Source of the DNA: DATBAX01 sp963723765
GTDB lineage: Bacteria > Acidobacteriota > Terriglobia > Terriglobales > Acidobacteriaceae
Length of the DNA stretch: 64,000 nt
Direction of reading: 5' to 3'
NCBI GenBank assembly: GCA_963723765.1
Contig: CAVRSD010000016.1
Span: 1-64,000 of the forward strand
Shown here: positions 39,126 through 47,116 of the stretch, one piece after another
Position numbering within the stretch: the stretch's first letter is position 1
Layout of the letters: each line of letters opens with the position of its first letter
Program-made: the position numbers and the translations under genes
Notes under the pieces: generated by a model
Seen by the model: the letters and a program-made list of their open reading frames with translations, nothing else
Database searches by the model: none
Told to the model about the DNA's origin: nothing

Positions 39126-39407
39126 GTGACGCGCAGACAACACGTATCGGAGAATGCTCGACGCAACACTTTCTATCTGACCCCCGCCCAGGAGTATGCC
39201 ATCGATACAATCCAGAAATTGCGACGTCATCACAATGACAAGCGCGACAGCCCGAGCGAAATTGTTGCCGATGCAATTTGGAAGTGGCTGACTGAAGTCG
39301 AAGGAGTGAACCGCCAAGAGATTGAGGCGCGTTTTCCTTCACCGCCAGATGCGGAACAATCTCCTAGCAAAATTACGCAGATGCCGAGGCCAAAAAAGAA
39401 ACATTAG
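39126..39407 (+). CDS. small protein, possibly ribbon-helix-helix DNA-binding
   Basis: 93 residues, GTG start with AGGGA about 11 bases upstream. The start NARRNTFYLTPAQEYAIDTI could give a strand, and QKLRRHHNDKRDSPSEIVAD plus AIWKWLTEVEG two helices, as in ribbon-helix-helix repressors or antitoxins. The end is basic and proline-rich (MPRPKKKH). No family is recognised with certainty. A perfect palindrome lies 40 bases upstream, fitting a self-regulating DNA-binding protein. No toxin-like partner follows directly. Confidence 0.5.
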   Translation: MTRRQHVSENARRNTFYLTPAQEYAIDTIQKLRRHHNDKRDSPSEIVADAIWKWLTEVEGVNRQEIEARFPSPPDAEQSPSKITQMPRPKKKH

Positions 39408-39576
39408 TTCTAGTGGGGATGCCAGTGGAAGCAAGAAGTTCGGAAGAGCACACGCGATCCACAAATGCCTTGCCGCAAGTTCTCTATGTGTCGAAAGAAA
39501 AACTTGAAAAGTCGCTGAGGAGCAGATTGAGAACTAAGCCTCTTCCTGAGTTTCTTGCGGTGACGATGAGGCGCGC

Positions 39577-39656
39577 AGAGTGAAGAGGTATAGGGGTCCT
39601 TCGACTCCGTCAGACGTTCACTTCGTGAACGTCTGACTGCGCTCAGGATGACAAGG
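39577..39656 (+). repeat. modular repeat family C, long perfect-hairpin core
   Basis: AGAGTGAAGAGGTATAGGGG leads into the arm TCCTTCGACTCC; core GTCAGACGTTCAC TTC GTGAACGTCTGAC is a perfect 13-base-pair hairpin (39609-39637); the right arm GCGCTCAGGATGACAAGGG closes it. Confidence 0.85.
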
Positions 39657-39811
39657 GTTCTATCCCCGCTGCCGGACTGGGGCGTCCATCCGGACTTCGG
39701 CTACTCTTCGGGGCTGGTTCCTGCTCAATGGATGAGTAGTGGATTCCCGGGTCTCGCAAATGCGGCGAGACCCGGGGCACCCGACTTGATCATGACGAAT
39801 CGAGAGTGCAG

Positions 39812-39853
39812 AGTGAAGAGGTGTAGGGGTCCCTTCGGCTTCGCTCAGGGCAG
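39812..39853 (+). repeat. family C variant without core
   Basis: AGAGTGAAGAGGTGTAGGGG followed by TCCCTTCGGCTTCGCTCAGG GCAGG (split). Same unit, reversed, as the insertion in lipB. Confidence 0.7.
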
Positions 39854-39871
39854 GCTCTTGGGCACCCGGCA

Positions 39872-39953
39872 GAGTGAAGAGGTATAGGGGTCCTTCGACT
39901 CCGTCAGGCGTTCACTTCGTGAACGTCTGACTGCGCTCAGGATGACAAGGGTT
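39872..39953 (+). repeat. modular repeat family C, near-duplicate of 39577
   Basis: Same leader AGAGTGAAGAGGTATAGGGG and same core as 39577, with one change in the left half of the hairpin (CAGGCGTTCAC for CAGACGTTCAC). Confidence 0.82.
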
Positions 39954-39982
39954 TAGCGGTAGCTACCCAGTTGGCATCTTCT

Positions 39983-41089
39983 CTAGGGATGCACCTCGGC
40001 GTTATCGACCGAGACCACTTTGCACTGTTCGTTATTCTGCGCCGCGTTCTTGCAGTTCTCCAGAGCTTTCTTGCGAGCTTCGTCCGTGGTCATGCGGGCG
40101 GTGGAGAATCCGAACGAGTGCGGGGATGTGGCGAAAGCTTTGTGGGGGCCCAGCAGTAAGTAACTTTGGAAGGATTGCAGTCCTTCTTCGCTCAACCCGG
40201 AGGGAGGTGGAACATTGGGGGGCTTGAGCTCAGGCAACGGCTCGGCCATGGTTGTCAGATTTTGTGCTTTGAGAAAGTCGCCGACTGTCGAGGACCAGGC
40301 GTCTACGTGACGGAAGAGCGCGTGTCCGTCGTCTCCGATGGGAGGAGCGAGCACGAACTGATCGAGACCGCCTTGTGAGCGGAAGGCTGCGTCAAACTTT
40401 TGTGCCAGCTCCGGCCAGAAAAACTTATCATTCTGGGCGTAGATCCAAAGCATGGGTGTGCGCGAATGTTTTCCGAAATTGTGATAGGCATGTACAAGGT
40501 CGTTTGAGTTGCAGACATCATGGTCGCCTTTGGAGCCGCGTCCGCCGGCAAAGTTAATCGCAGCTACCAGGCCTGGAGGAGCCTTCGCGGTGAGGGCAAC
40601 GGTGGCGAGGCCTCCGGTGGAAACGCCCATGGCGACAATGCGGGTGGCATCGACCTGGGGCAGTGCGCGCGCATAGTCGATGGCAAAGCGCAGGTCTTCG
40701 GCGGCGTATTCTGCAGCGCTCTGATAGTCGGTTTGCGGGCAGCGTCCGGCGTGGCGCCCATCAGGCTCGCCACCGGATGCTCCATAGCCGCGCCGCACGA
40801 CGACGAGCGCGATCCATCCCCGGCGGGCAAACCAGAGGGCCTGAGGCAGTTCCTGCCACGGGGTCACCTCGGCGTGCTCTTCCATTTTGCGGGACGATCC
40901 GTGAGTGATGACGATGAGTGGATGCTTCCCCGGCAATTCCGCGTAGACGAGAAGGGCATCGAGACCCGATCCCGCCAATACCCACGGGATCATCACTTCG
41001 CGTTCGATGTAATGCTGGGCGTTTGCGCAAGAAGCCGCGGTCAACAGAATAGCGAGAACGAAAAGCGGTGAATGTCGTGCCCAATTCAC
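39983..41089 (-). CDS. secreted alpha/beta-hydrolase fold enzyme
   Basis: 368 residues. Signal peptide (SPLFVLAILLTAASCANA), then an alpha/beta-hydrolase core: oxyanion region LIVITHGSSRKMEEHA, nucleophile Ser in IVAMGVSTGGLATVAL, possible acid in IYAQNDKFFWPE and base His in GDDGHALFRHVDAW. The C-terminal 50 residues form a small extra part with two cysteines (ALENCKNAAQNNEQCKVV). The substrate is unknown (ester or peptide). Monocistronic; the promoter side faces an inverted-repeat element. Confidence 0.82.
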   Translation of the reverse strand: MNWARHSPLFVLAILLTAASCANAQHYIEREVMIPWVLAGSGLDALLVYAELPGKHPLIVITHGSSRKMEEHAEVTPWQELPQALWFARRGWIALVVVRRGYGASGGEPDGRHAGRCPQTDYQSAAEYAAEDLRFAIDYARALPQVDATRIVAMGVSTGGLATVALTAKAPPGLVAAINFAGGRGSKGDHDVCNSNDLVHAYHNFGKHSRTPMLWIYAQNDKFFWPELAQKFDAAFRSQGGLDQFVLAPPIGDDGHALFRHVDAWSSTVGDFLKAQNLTTMAEPLPELKPPNVPPPSGLSEEGLQSFQSYLLLGPHKAFATSPHSFGFSTARMTTDEARKKALENCKNAAQNNEQCKVVSVDNAEVHP

Positions 41090-41128
41090 AGCAGAATATT
41101 ACCCGGAATTCAGGGGTTCGGGGTATTT

Positions 41129-41341
41129 GAATATTCGGTAGTGATGCGGTTTGAGGAAAGATTCGTAACAGGGCATTGCTTCAGCGATGCCGCCAAGGGC
41201 AGAATTCTGAACAGCTTCAGCCGCTGAAGCTCGCTCGTCGCGGCACAGCGGCTAAAGCCTGTCGCACTTGGTTTTTCGGCACGGCTGAAAGCCGTGCCCT
41301 GATACGAATCGCGCATCAAACCGCACTATCCTGAATATTCG
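41129..41341. mobile_element. MITE-like element with about 45-base terminal inverted repeats
   Basis: About 213 bases. Left end GAATATTCGGTAGTG, GCGGTTTGA, GATTCGTAACAGGGC; right end is the inverse, GCCCTGATACGAATC, TCAAACCGCACTATC, CTGAATATTCG. The inside has further hairpins (CAGCTTCAGCCGCTGAAGCT, GGCACGGCTGAAAGCCGTGC C split). No reading frame for a transposase. Lies between a hydrolase and the amidohydrolase gene. Confidence 0.8.
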
Positions 41342-41404
41342 CCTGGAGGGCTGACCTCCGCTACAATCGCATCGCTGGATAGTCTTTAGCTCTGAGGTAA
41401 CCAT

Positions 41405-42850
41405 ATGCGGAAAATTGCTGTTGCTGTGGTCTGCTGCTTGATTCCTGCCGGTCTCGTCTTTGGTCAGACGCTTTCGCCGCAGGTGCGTGGGTTTGTCAAA
41501 GTGGATGCCCCGGTGGTGGCGTTGACTCACATCCGGGTGATTGACGGGACGGGTGCAGCGGCGCGAGAAGATCAAACCGTGGTGGTGACGAATGGAAAGA
41601 TCGCGTCGATTGCCGACGCCGCGGCGAGCATCCCAAAAGATGCGCAGATCATGGATATGCACGGTTACAGCGTGATCCCTGGGCTGGTTGGGATGCACGA
41701 TCACATGTTTTATCCGGTGGGTCCTGGGATGTATGGCGAGATGGGATTTAGTTTTCCGCGGCTATATCTGGCGGCGGGTGTGACGACGATCCGTACTACC
41801 GGTTCACTTGAGACTTACACCGACCTGGAGCTTAAGAAAAAAATAGATGCAGGTGAAACTCCCGGGCCCAAGATTCATGTTACAGGGCCCTATCTTGAAG
41901 GCAAAGGCTCATGGGCGTTGCAAATGCACCAACTCACAGGCCCCGAAGACGCCACGCGGACGGTGAACTATTGGCTGGACGAAGGCGTCGATAATTTTAA
42001 GGCTTACAATTTTATTACCGGCGCGGAGCTGGGGGCGGCAATTACTGCTGCGCATAAGCGCGGGGCCAAAGTCACCGGGCATTTGTGCTCGATTGGGTTC
42101 CGTGAGGCTGTGGCGCTCGGCATCGACAATCTAGAACACGGCTTGCTGGTCGATACGGAATTCTTTCCTGGCAAGAAACCCGACGAATGCCCGAGCAAGC
42201 CGGACGATCTGGATTTCTATTCCAAGCTGGATGTGCAGACTGGCCCGGTACACGACATGATTCTTGATCTGGTGCAGCACCATGTTGCGGTCACATCCAC
42301 CTTGCCCGTGTTCGAAATGTTTTTGCCAGGGCGACCTACAATTCAAGCACGGTTGCTGGATGCACTGTCTCCGGATGCACGGGCTGCGTTCCTAAGCAAC
42401 AAGGTGAATGCGACCGATCAGAACATGCTGCGTAATCGCTACGGTTCTGATTTTTCTCCCTTTCCTGCCGCTTTTAAAAAAGAGATGGAATTCGAACGCG
42501 CTTTTGTGCAGGCGGGTGGGGTGCTGCTTGCGGGATTAGATCCCACGGGCATAGGCGGCGTAATCGCAGGATTTGGCGATCAACGCGAAGTCGAGTTATT
42601 AGTTGAAGAGGGATTTACGCCGGTGGAGGCGATTCATATTGCGACCCAGAACGGTGCGCGGTTTCTGGGGGATGGCGATCGCATCGGCACTATCGCAGCA
42701 GGCAAGCAAGCGGACTTGGTCATTATCAAAGGCGATCCTTCGCGCAAGATCGAAGACATTGAAAATGTGGAGATCGTTTTCAAGGACGGCATTGGCTACG
42801 ATTCAGCGAAGCTGATCGAATCGGTGCGCGGGGCGGTCGGCAGCCGATGA
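41405..42850 (+). CDS. secreted amidohydrolase family protein (imidazolonepropionase-like)
   Basis: 481 residues. Signal peptide MRKIAVAVVCCLIPAGLVFG. Metal-dependent TIM-barrel hydrolase: first His pair in GLVGMHDHMFYP, a Lys in VDNFKAYNFITGAE (likely carboxylated bridging ligand), His in AKVTGHLCSIG and DNLEHGLL, and Asp in LLAGLDPTGIGG. Such exported amidohydrolases cleave cyclic amides, dipeptides (Xaa-Pro/Xaa-Arg) or similar; the substrate is not readable. GAGGTAA precedes ATG 41405. Its stop overlaps the maf start by 4 bases, so the two are translationally coupled. Confidence 0.88.
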   Translation: MRKIAVAVVCCLIPAGLVFGQTLSPQVRGFVKVDAPVVALTHIRVIDGTGAAAREDQTVVVTNGKIASIADAAASIPKDAQIMDMHGYSVIPGLVGMHDHMFYPVGPGMYGEMGFSFPRLYLAAGVTTIRTTGSLETYTDLELKKKIDAGETPGPKIHVTGPYLEGKGSWALQMHQLTGPEDATRTVNYWLDEGVDNFKAYNFITGAELGAAITAAHKRGAKVTGHLCSIGFREAVALGIDNLEHGLLVDTEFFPGKKPDECPSKPDDLDFYSKLDVQTGPVHDMILDLVQHHVAVTSTLPVFEMFLPGRPTIQARLLDALSPDARAAFLSNKVNATDQNMLRNRYGSDFSPFPAAFKKEMEFERAFVQAGGVLLAGLDPTGIGGVIAGFGDQREVELLVEEGFTPVEAIHIATQNGARFLGDGDRIGTIAAGKQADLVIIKGDPSRKIEDIENVEIVFKDGIGYDSAKLIESVRGAVGSR

Positions 42851-43431
42851 TCGTTCTGGCTTCGGCTTCGCCGCGCCGTCAGGAACTTCTGCGCAATGCG
42901 GGGATTGCTTTCACGGTGCAGGCGGCGGACATCCTGGAAACGCCGCGTGATGGGGAAGCCCCACGGGCGCTTGCTGAGCGACTGGCGCGGGAAAAAGCCC
43001 AAGCAGTATTTTGTCGACGGCCGAACGATGTGGTGCTCGGTGCGGACACGATCGTAGTTGTGGACGGGGTTGCGGACGGGCAAATTCTGGGCAAGCCGCG
43101 AGATGCTGAGGATGCCGTCCGCATGCTGCGTCTGGTTTCCGGAGGCTCGCATCAAGTGATCACCGGGGTTTGCTTGATGGGGCCGGGAGACTCGGAAGCT
43201 GGTTTTGAGGATGTACGCTCGGAAACTACGCTGGTTACCATGGCGGCGCTCAGAGAGGAAGATATCGATTCCTATATCGCGACCGGTGAGCCGATGGATA
43301 AAGCGGGGGCGTACGCGATCCAGGGAATTGCGTCGCGCTGGATTTCTCGGATTGAAGGGGACTACTTCAATGTGGTGGGACTGCCGGTGGCGCTGGTTTA
43401 TAAAATGCTGCGGGAACGTGGGGGGATTTAA
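42847..43431 (+). CDS. maf: Maf family nucleoside triphosphate pyrophosphatase
   Basis: 194 residues. Hydrolyses non-canonical or pyrimidine NTPs (dTTP/UTP type) to monophosphates. Seen: LASASPRRQELLRNAGI at the N-terminus, VVLGADTIVVVDG, LGKPRDAEDAVRMLRLVSG, and later YIATGEPMDKAGAYAIQG and the end EGDYFNVVGLPVALVYKML. Those match the YhdE-like dTTPase subgroup. Start ATG 42847 overlaps the preceding stop (ATGA). Maf proteins are also linked with septum formation. Full length. Confidence 0.94.
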   Translation: MIVLASASPRRQELLRNAGIAFTVQAADILETPRDGEAPRALAERLAREKAQAVFCRRPNDVVLGADTIVVVDGVADGQILGKPRDAEDAVRMLRLVSGGSHQVITGVCLMGPGDSEAGFEDVRSETTLVTMAALREEDIDSYIATGEPMDKAGAYAIQGIASRWISRIEGDYFNVVGLPVALVYKMLRERGGI

Positions 43432-43462
43432 AGGTATCTCGGCGGCGAATCCTGCTGCGCAG

Positions 43463-43672
43463 CTAGGATTTTTTCTCCTGGTCTTTATCTCTATCTTTGT
43501 CTTTGGCATCTTTGGCGGGATCTTTGTCAGGATCTTTCACCGAGGACTTGAAATTCCGAATGCCTTCTCCGAGGCCTTTGCCGAGATCGGCGAACTTGCG
43601 AGGCCCGAAAAGCAGAAGAGCGATGCCCACAATCAAAATAATATGCCACGGCGAAAATAGACCCTCCCCCAT
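43463..43672 (-). CDS. tatA: Sec-independent protein translocase subunit TatA
   Basis: 69 residues. One N-terminal membrane helix (WHIILIVGIALLLFG), then the conserved FGPRKFADLGKGLGEG hinge and amphipathic helix, and a highly charged Lys/Asp tail. TatA oligomers form the channel that exports folded proteins with TatC. TatB and TatC are not in the window. Start ATG 43672 with GAGGGAGGAATTC-like sequence upstream. Convergent with maf. Confidence 0.93.
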   Translation of the reverse strand: MGEGLFSPWHIILIVGIALLLFGPRKFADLGKGLGEGIRNFKSSVKDPDKDPAKDAKDKDRDKDQEKKS

Positions 43673-43786
43673 GAATTCCTCCCTAATAGTTTTTCAATAA
43701 GAATTCTAGGCTTCGCCATCCCCGGAGTCAAAAATGTGGGCATGGGCATGCTGGTTGAAGCGAGGGTGAGGGTGGTTGAGGGAATA

Positions 43787-43850
43787 GGGGTCCTTCGACT
43801 CCGGGATGCTTCGCATTCGCGAAGCATCCACTACGCTCAGGATGACAAGG
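43787..43850 (+). repeat. modular repeat family C, core GATGCTTCGCATTCGCG
   Basis: AGGGGTCCTTCGACTCCG and CGCTCAGGATGACAAGG enclose the palindrome GATGCTTCGCATTCGCGAAG (nearly the core of 10811). It lies between the M20 peptidase end and tatA. Confidence 0.8.
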
Positions 43851-43859
43851 AGTGGGCTT

Positions 43860-45053
43860 TTAGACTGTTTCGATCAGTCTTGCCAACAGTGCCGCCCGTC
43901 GCGGCAATTCGGAAATCAGGACGGATTCATGGGTGGCGTGAGCGCCTTCGCCGACTCCGCCTAGACCATCCAAAGTGGGGATTCCGAGGGCGGCGGTGAA
44001 GTTGCCGTCGGAACCGCCGCCTACTGCGGCTTCTTCGAGAGTCCAGCCCAGATCTTTGGCGATGCTGGCGGCTTGTTTGTAGACTGCGGCTACGCCTGCG
44101 GTGCGCTCCATCGGCGGACGATTCAGGCCGCCGGTGATGTTGATTTTGCATTTGCGATTGAAGGGCTTTAGGGCACGCAGTTTGCGGCCGATTTCGGGGG
44201 CATCTTTGAGGCGGGCGATGCGGACGTCAATCCATGCGGAGGCTTCTGCGGCAATTACATTTACTCGCGTGCCGCCGAGGATTACGCCTGGGTTCAAGGT
44301 CAGTCCACGCTTCAGGTCGGTGAGCTTGGAAATCTCGATGATTTGTCGTGCCAACTCGAGTACGGCGCTTTCGCCTTTTTCAAAATCCAATCCGGAATGG
44401 GAGGCTTTTCCCTGGATGTGGATCTTGTATTCGCCGATGCCCTTGCGGGCGGTTTTTACCGCGCCGTGTAATCCGTACGATGGCTCCAGAACCAGGACGG
44501 CGGATGATTTTTTGGCCAGGGCTTCGGTGATTTTGCGGGACGAATCGCTGCCTACTTCTTCGTCCGAGACCAGAAGGACGGTTACGGGGCGCGGTAAAAG
44601 CTTGCCGTGTTGGGCCTGGAGGGCTTCAATCGCATGCAAGAGCAATGCGATGCCTGACTTCATGTCGAGCGTGCCCGGGCCCCAGACGCGGCCGTCGGCG
44701 ATGCGGAAGGGCATGGTGGACAGCGTTCCAATCGGATACACCGTGTCCAGGTGACCGAGGAGCAGCACCGGTTTGCCGCTGCGCAGACCGGGGAAATCCA
44801 CCTGCAAGTGATTGCCGAATTTTTCGGCGGGGTGGAGTCTGACGTGTCCGCCAAGGTCCTCGAATCTTCCGGAGAGGACTGCGCTTAGACGATCGACTGC
44901 CTGCTTGATATCGCTGGGGGATTCGATCTCCACCAATTGCTGAATGGTTTGGACGATTTCGTTTTTGTGCTTCTCGAAATAGCCCAATAGGTTGTCAGTT
45001 GCATCCGGTGCAGGTTTGGTGAGTTGCTTCTTCTGTAGAGTCGTTTTCTTCAT
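43860..45053 (-). CDS. M20 family metallopeptidase (carboxypeptidase G2-like)
   Basis: 397 residues. Di-zinc exopeptidase: first ligands in LLLGHLDTVYPIGTL, bridging Asp in GPGTLDMKSGIALLL, catalytic Glu pair in LLVSDEEVGSDSSRKI, Glu in VLVLEPSYGLHGAVK, and the last His in GVGEGAHATHESVL. The dimerisation part (KGIGEYKIHIQGKASHSG) lies in the middle. No signal peptide, so probably cytosolic. Relatives cut C-terminal glutamate or act as aminoacyl hydrolases; the substrate is unclear. Divergent from fabZ with about 115 bases between. Confidence 0.9.
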   Translation of the reverse strand: MKKTTLQKKQLTKPAPDATDNLLGYFEKHKNEIVQTIQQLVEIESPSDIKQAVDRLSAVLSGRFEDLGGHVRLHPAEKFGNHLQVDFPGLRSGKPVLLLGHLDTVYPIGTLSTMPFRIADGRVWGPGTLDMKSGIALLLHAIEALQAQHGKLLPRPVTVLLVSDEEVGSDSSRKITEALAKKSSAVLVLEPSYGLHGAVKTARKGIGEYKIHIQGKASHSGLDFEKGESAVLELARQIIEISKLTDLKRGLTLNPGVILGGTRVNVIAAEASAWIDVRIARLKDAPEIGRKLRALKPFNRKCKINITGGLNRPPMERTAGVAAVYKQAASIAKDLGWTLEEAAVGGGSDGNFTAALGIPTLDGLGGVGEGAHATHESVLISELPRRAALLARLIETV

Positions 45054-45167
45054 GAATAGTTTTGTATGATTCCCCTTCGCGTCGATGCAGATGAAAGAGC
45101 CGGGAATGCCGACAATCGATCAACGTCCGGCCGAGTAAAGTATAATCTTCGCACTTGCGAGACTCGA

Positions 45168-45713
45168 ATGACCGACACAGCTCACCCTAATCCCGAAGCT
45201 TCTCAAGCAGAGAAGACCACGCTGGATGTTAACGAAATTCAGCGGATTCTGCCGCATCGTTTTCCGTTTCTTCTGATTGACCGCGTGATTGATCTCAAGC
45301 GGAAAGAGCGGATTGTCGCGATTAAGAATGTCACCATCAATGAGCCGTTTTTCGCCGGACACTTTCCCGGCTTGCCAATTATGCCTGGTGTGCTCATTGT
45401 GGAAGCGATTGCTCAGGCCGGCGGGGCGTTGCTCCTCACCGAAGTGGAAGACCGCAACGATAAATTGATGGTGTTTACCGGAATCGAGCGGGCTCGCTTC
45501 CGGCGGCCTGTGGTGCCGGGCGATCAATTGAGGATTGAAGTAGAAGTGAAGGCATGGCGCGCTTCCGCGCGAAGCATTGCTGCCCGGATGGAAGGGATTG
45601 CTTACGTTGAGGGCAAGCTCGTCGCCGAAGCGATCGTGACCTGCCAACTGGTGAATCGTGCTTTCGGAAAAGCGACGGCCGGCGGTGAAGCAGAAGGTGC
45701 TGCCGAAAAATGA
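45168..45713 (+). CDS. fabZ: 3-hydroxyacyl-[ACP] dehydratase
   Basis: 181 residues from ATG 45168, which gives the usual length. Removes water from 3-hydroxyacyl-ACP in fatty acid elongation. Hot-dog fold with catalytic His65 in FFAGHFPGLPIMPGVL and Glu79 in LIVEAIAQAGG; IQRILPHRFPFLLIDRV marks the start. It opens the lipid A group: LpxA downstream uses the same 3-hydroxyacyl-ACP pool, and the fabZ-lpxA order is common. Upstream in-frame codons to 45066 lack family sequence. Confidence 0.95.
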   Translation: MTDTAHPNPEASQAEKTTLDVNEIQRILPHRFPFLLIDRVIDLKRKERIVAIKNVTINEPFFAGHFPGLPIMPGVLIVEAIAQAGGALLLTEVEDRNDKLMVFTGIERARFRRPVVPGDQLRIEVEVKAWRASARSIAARMEGIAYVEGKLVAEAIVTCQLVNRAFGKATAGGEAEGAAEK

Positions 45714-45729
45714 TGAGCCGACTGATTCA

Positions 45730-46507
45730 ATGAACGTTCATCGCTACTGCCATCATCGATCCTAGCTCGAAAGTTCATCCTTCCTGCAAGATCGGCCCTT
45801 ATTGCGTGATTGGACAGGACGTGGAAGTCGGCGAAGATTGTTCGCTGGCTTCTCATGTGGCGATTGAAGGACCGACCAAGATCGGCAATCACAACAACTT
45901 CTTCTCGTTCTGCTCGATTGGGATGGCGCCGCAAGATATTTCCTATGCCGGTGAGGCGACGCGCCTGGAAATCGGCGACCACAACGTGATTCGAGAATTT
46001 GTCACCCTGAATCGCGGAACCGTTAAAGGGGGTGGGTTGACTCGCGTGGGGAGTCATACGCTGATTATGGCGTACACGCACGTGGCGCACGATTGCGTGG
46101 TTGGCGATCATGTGATTCTGGCCAATGCGGCCACGCTGGGCGGGCATGTGATTGTCGAAGAGTGGGCGCAGGTTGGCGCGCTTTGTCCAGTGCATCACTT
46201 TGTGCGGATTGGCGCGCATGCGTTTGTGGGTGGTGGAACTACCATCACCAAAGATGTTTTACCGTTTTCAAAGACAGTTGCCGCCCGCGATACTCACGCT
46301 TATGGCATGAATTCGGTTGGGTTGGAACGGCGTGGTTTCAGCAAGGAACGGATTGGCAAGATTCATCATGCGTATAAACTTTTGCTGGCGTCCAAGCTCA
46401 ACACTTCGCAGGCGCTGGAAAAGTTGAAAGCCGAGCCTGATCACGGAGAAGATGTCGAGATGCTGATCCGCTTTATTGAGGCGAGCGAGCGGGGAGTGAT
46501 TAAGTAG
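45730..46507 (+). CDS. lpxA: acyl-[ACP]-UDP-N-acetylglucosamine O-acyltransferase; one apparent extra base near 45737
   Basis: First step of lipid A synthesis: moves a 3-hydroxyacyl chain from ACP to UDP-GlcNAc. Left-handed beta-helix with hexapeptide turns (IDPSSKVHPSCKIGPYCVIG, IEGPTKIGNHNNFFSFCSIG) and the catalytic His in AYTHVAHDCVVGDHVILAN; C-terminal helical part ends EASERGVIK. Seen: the main frame is open from before 45760 but has no ATG until GTG 45806, inside the first coils. ATG 45730 gives MNV and, if one T near 45737 is removed, continues IATAIIDPSSKV, giving the expected 259 or so residues. I take this as an indel in the sequence. Confidence 0.88.
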
Positions 46508-47098
46508 ATGGATCCCGACCAGCAGCCAATAATCGATTGGGTCAACTTCCCCGCGGGTATTCCCACGTTCAGTCTATGGGATACCCTTCATGACGGTGAC
46601 TTATTGGCGATCGAGTCCGACCTTCTGGCCCGAACCGTCACACTGAGATTTGACGTTGCCTACGTCAGAGATTTCCATCATTTACCCGAACAGACGCGTT
46701 TCATCATAACGGTGGATGGAGTGCAATCTGCGCGCTTGATCCGTAGCATACCGTGGCCCGGGAAGTTTTCAGTGCCAAGGGGAGTATCTCGAGAACAAGA
46801 GGCAACACTGATTGCCGACTACCATCGCAAGTGGCGCGAAGAATCGCAATCGTGGAGCGACCTAGAACGGCTGACCAGCGATGGCCTGGAAGTATCCGAT
46901 GCGACTCTGGGTCGCGGGCCCGGTGTCGTTGCGTTGCAACTTGTTTTGATGGTCGCAAATGAGTCACACATTGAGGCGTGCGTTCGAGGGGAAGCTATTG
47001 CTTTCCATATCGGGGAAACGCAGTCCACCCAGGAGGAGTTTGTGGCGCTCGGCGAAGCATATTGGAATGCATTTGCAAAAAAAAGGAAGGCGGACTGA
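46508..47098 (+). CDS. protein of unknown family inside the lipid A gene group
   Basis: 196 residues. Its ATG follows the lpxA stop with no gap (TAGATG), so it is almost certainly translated with lpxA. No signal peptide or membrane segment. Seen: an N-terminal beta-rich half (FSLWDTLHDGDLLAIESDLL, TVTLRFDVAYVRDFHHLP, TRFIITVDGVQSARLIR), a helical middle (LIADYHRKWREESQSWSDLE) and a mixed C-terminus. Layout resembles small immunity/SUKH-like or Imm-type proteins only loosely; no motif supports a name. It separates lpxA from lpxI, which are often adjacent, so it may be a recent insertion. Confidence 0.65.
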   Translation: MDPDQQPIIDWVNFPAGIPTFSLWDTLHDGDLLAIESDLLARTVTLRFDVAYVRDFHHLPEQTRFIITVDGVQSARLIRSIPWPGKFSVPRGVSREQEATLIADYHRKWREESQSWSDLERLTSDGLEVSDATLGRGPGVVALQLVLMVANESHIEACVRGEAIAFHIGETQSTQEEFVALGEAYWNAFAKKRKAD

Positions 47099-47116
47099 CC
47101 AGCGCCGCGGCTACCC

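Larger units (their letters stand above)
39408..39982. other. repeat cluster between the islet and the hydrolase gene
   Basis: No supported gene. Contains three copies of family C (below) separated by unrelated sequence, and the phrase GCAGAGTGAAGAGGT repeated before each copy, as expected of a tandemly duplicated block. Confidence 0.55.

Noticed and set aside
37600..39560. Prophage
   Set aside because: No integrase, capsid, terminase or lysis gene is present; only three accessory features.
39577..39953. CRISPR array
   Set aside because: Repeats are hairpins of irregular spacing with no unique equal-length spacers and no cas genes nearby.
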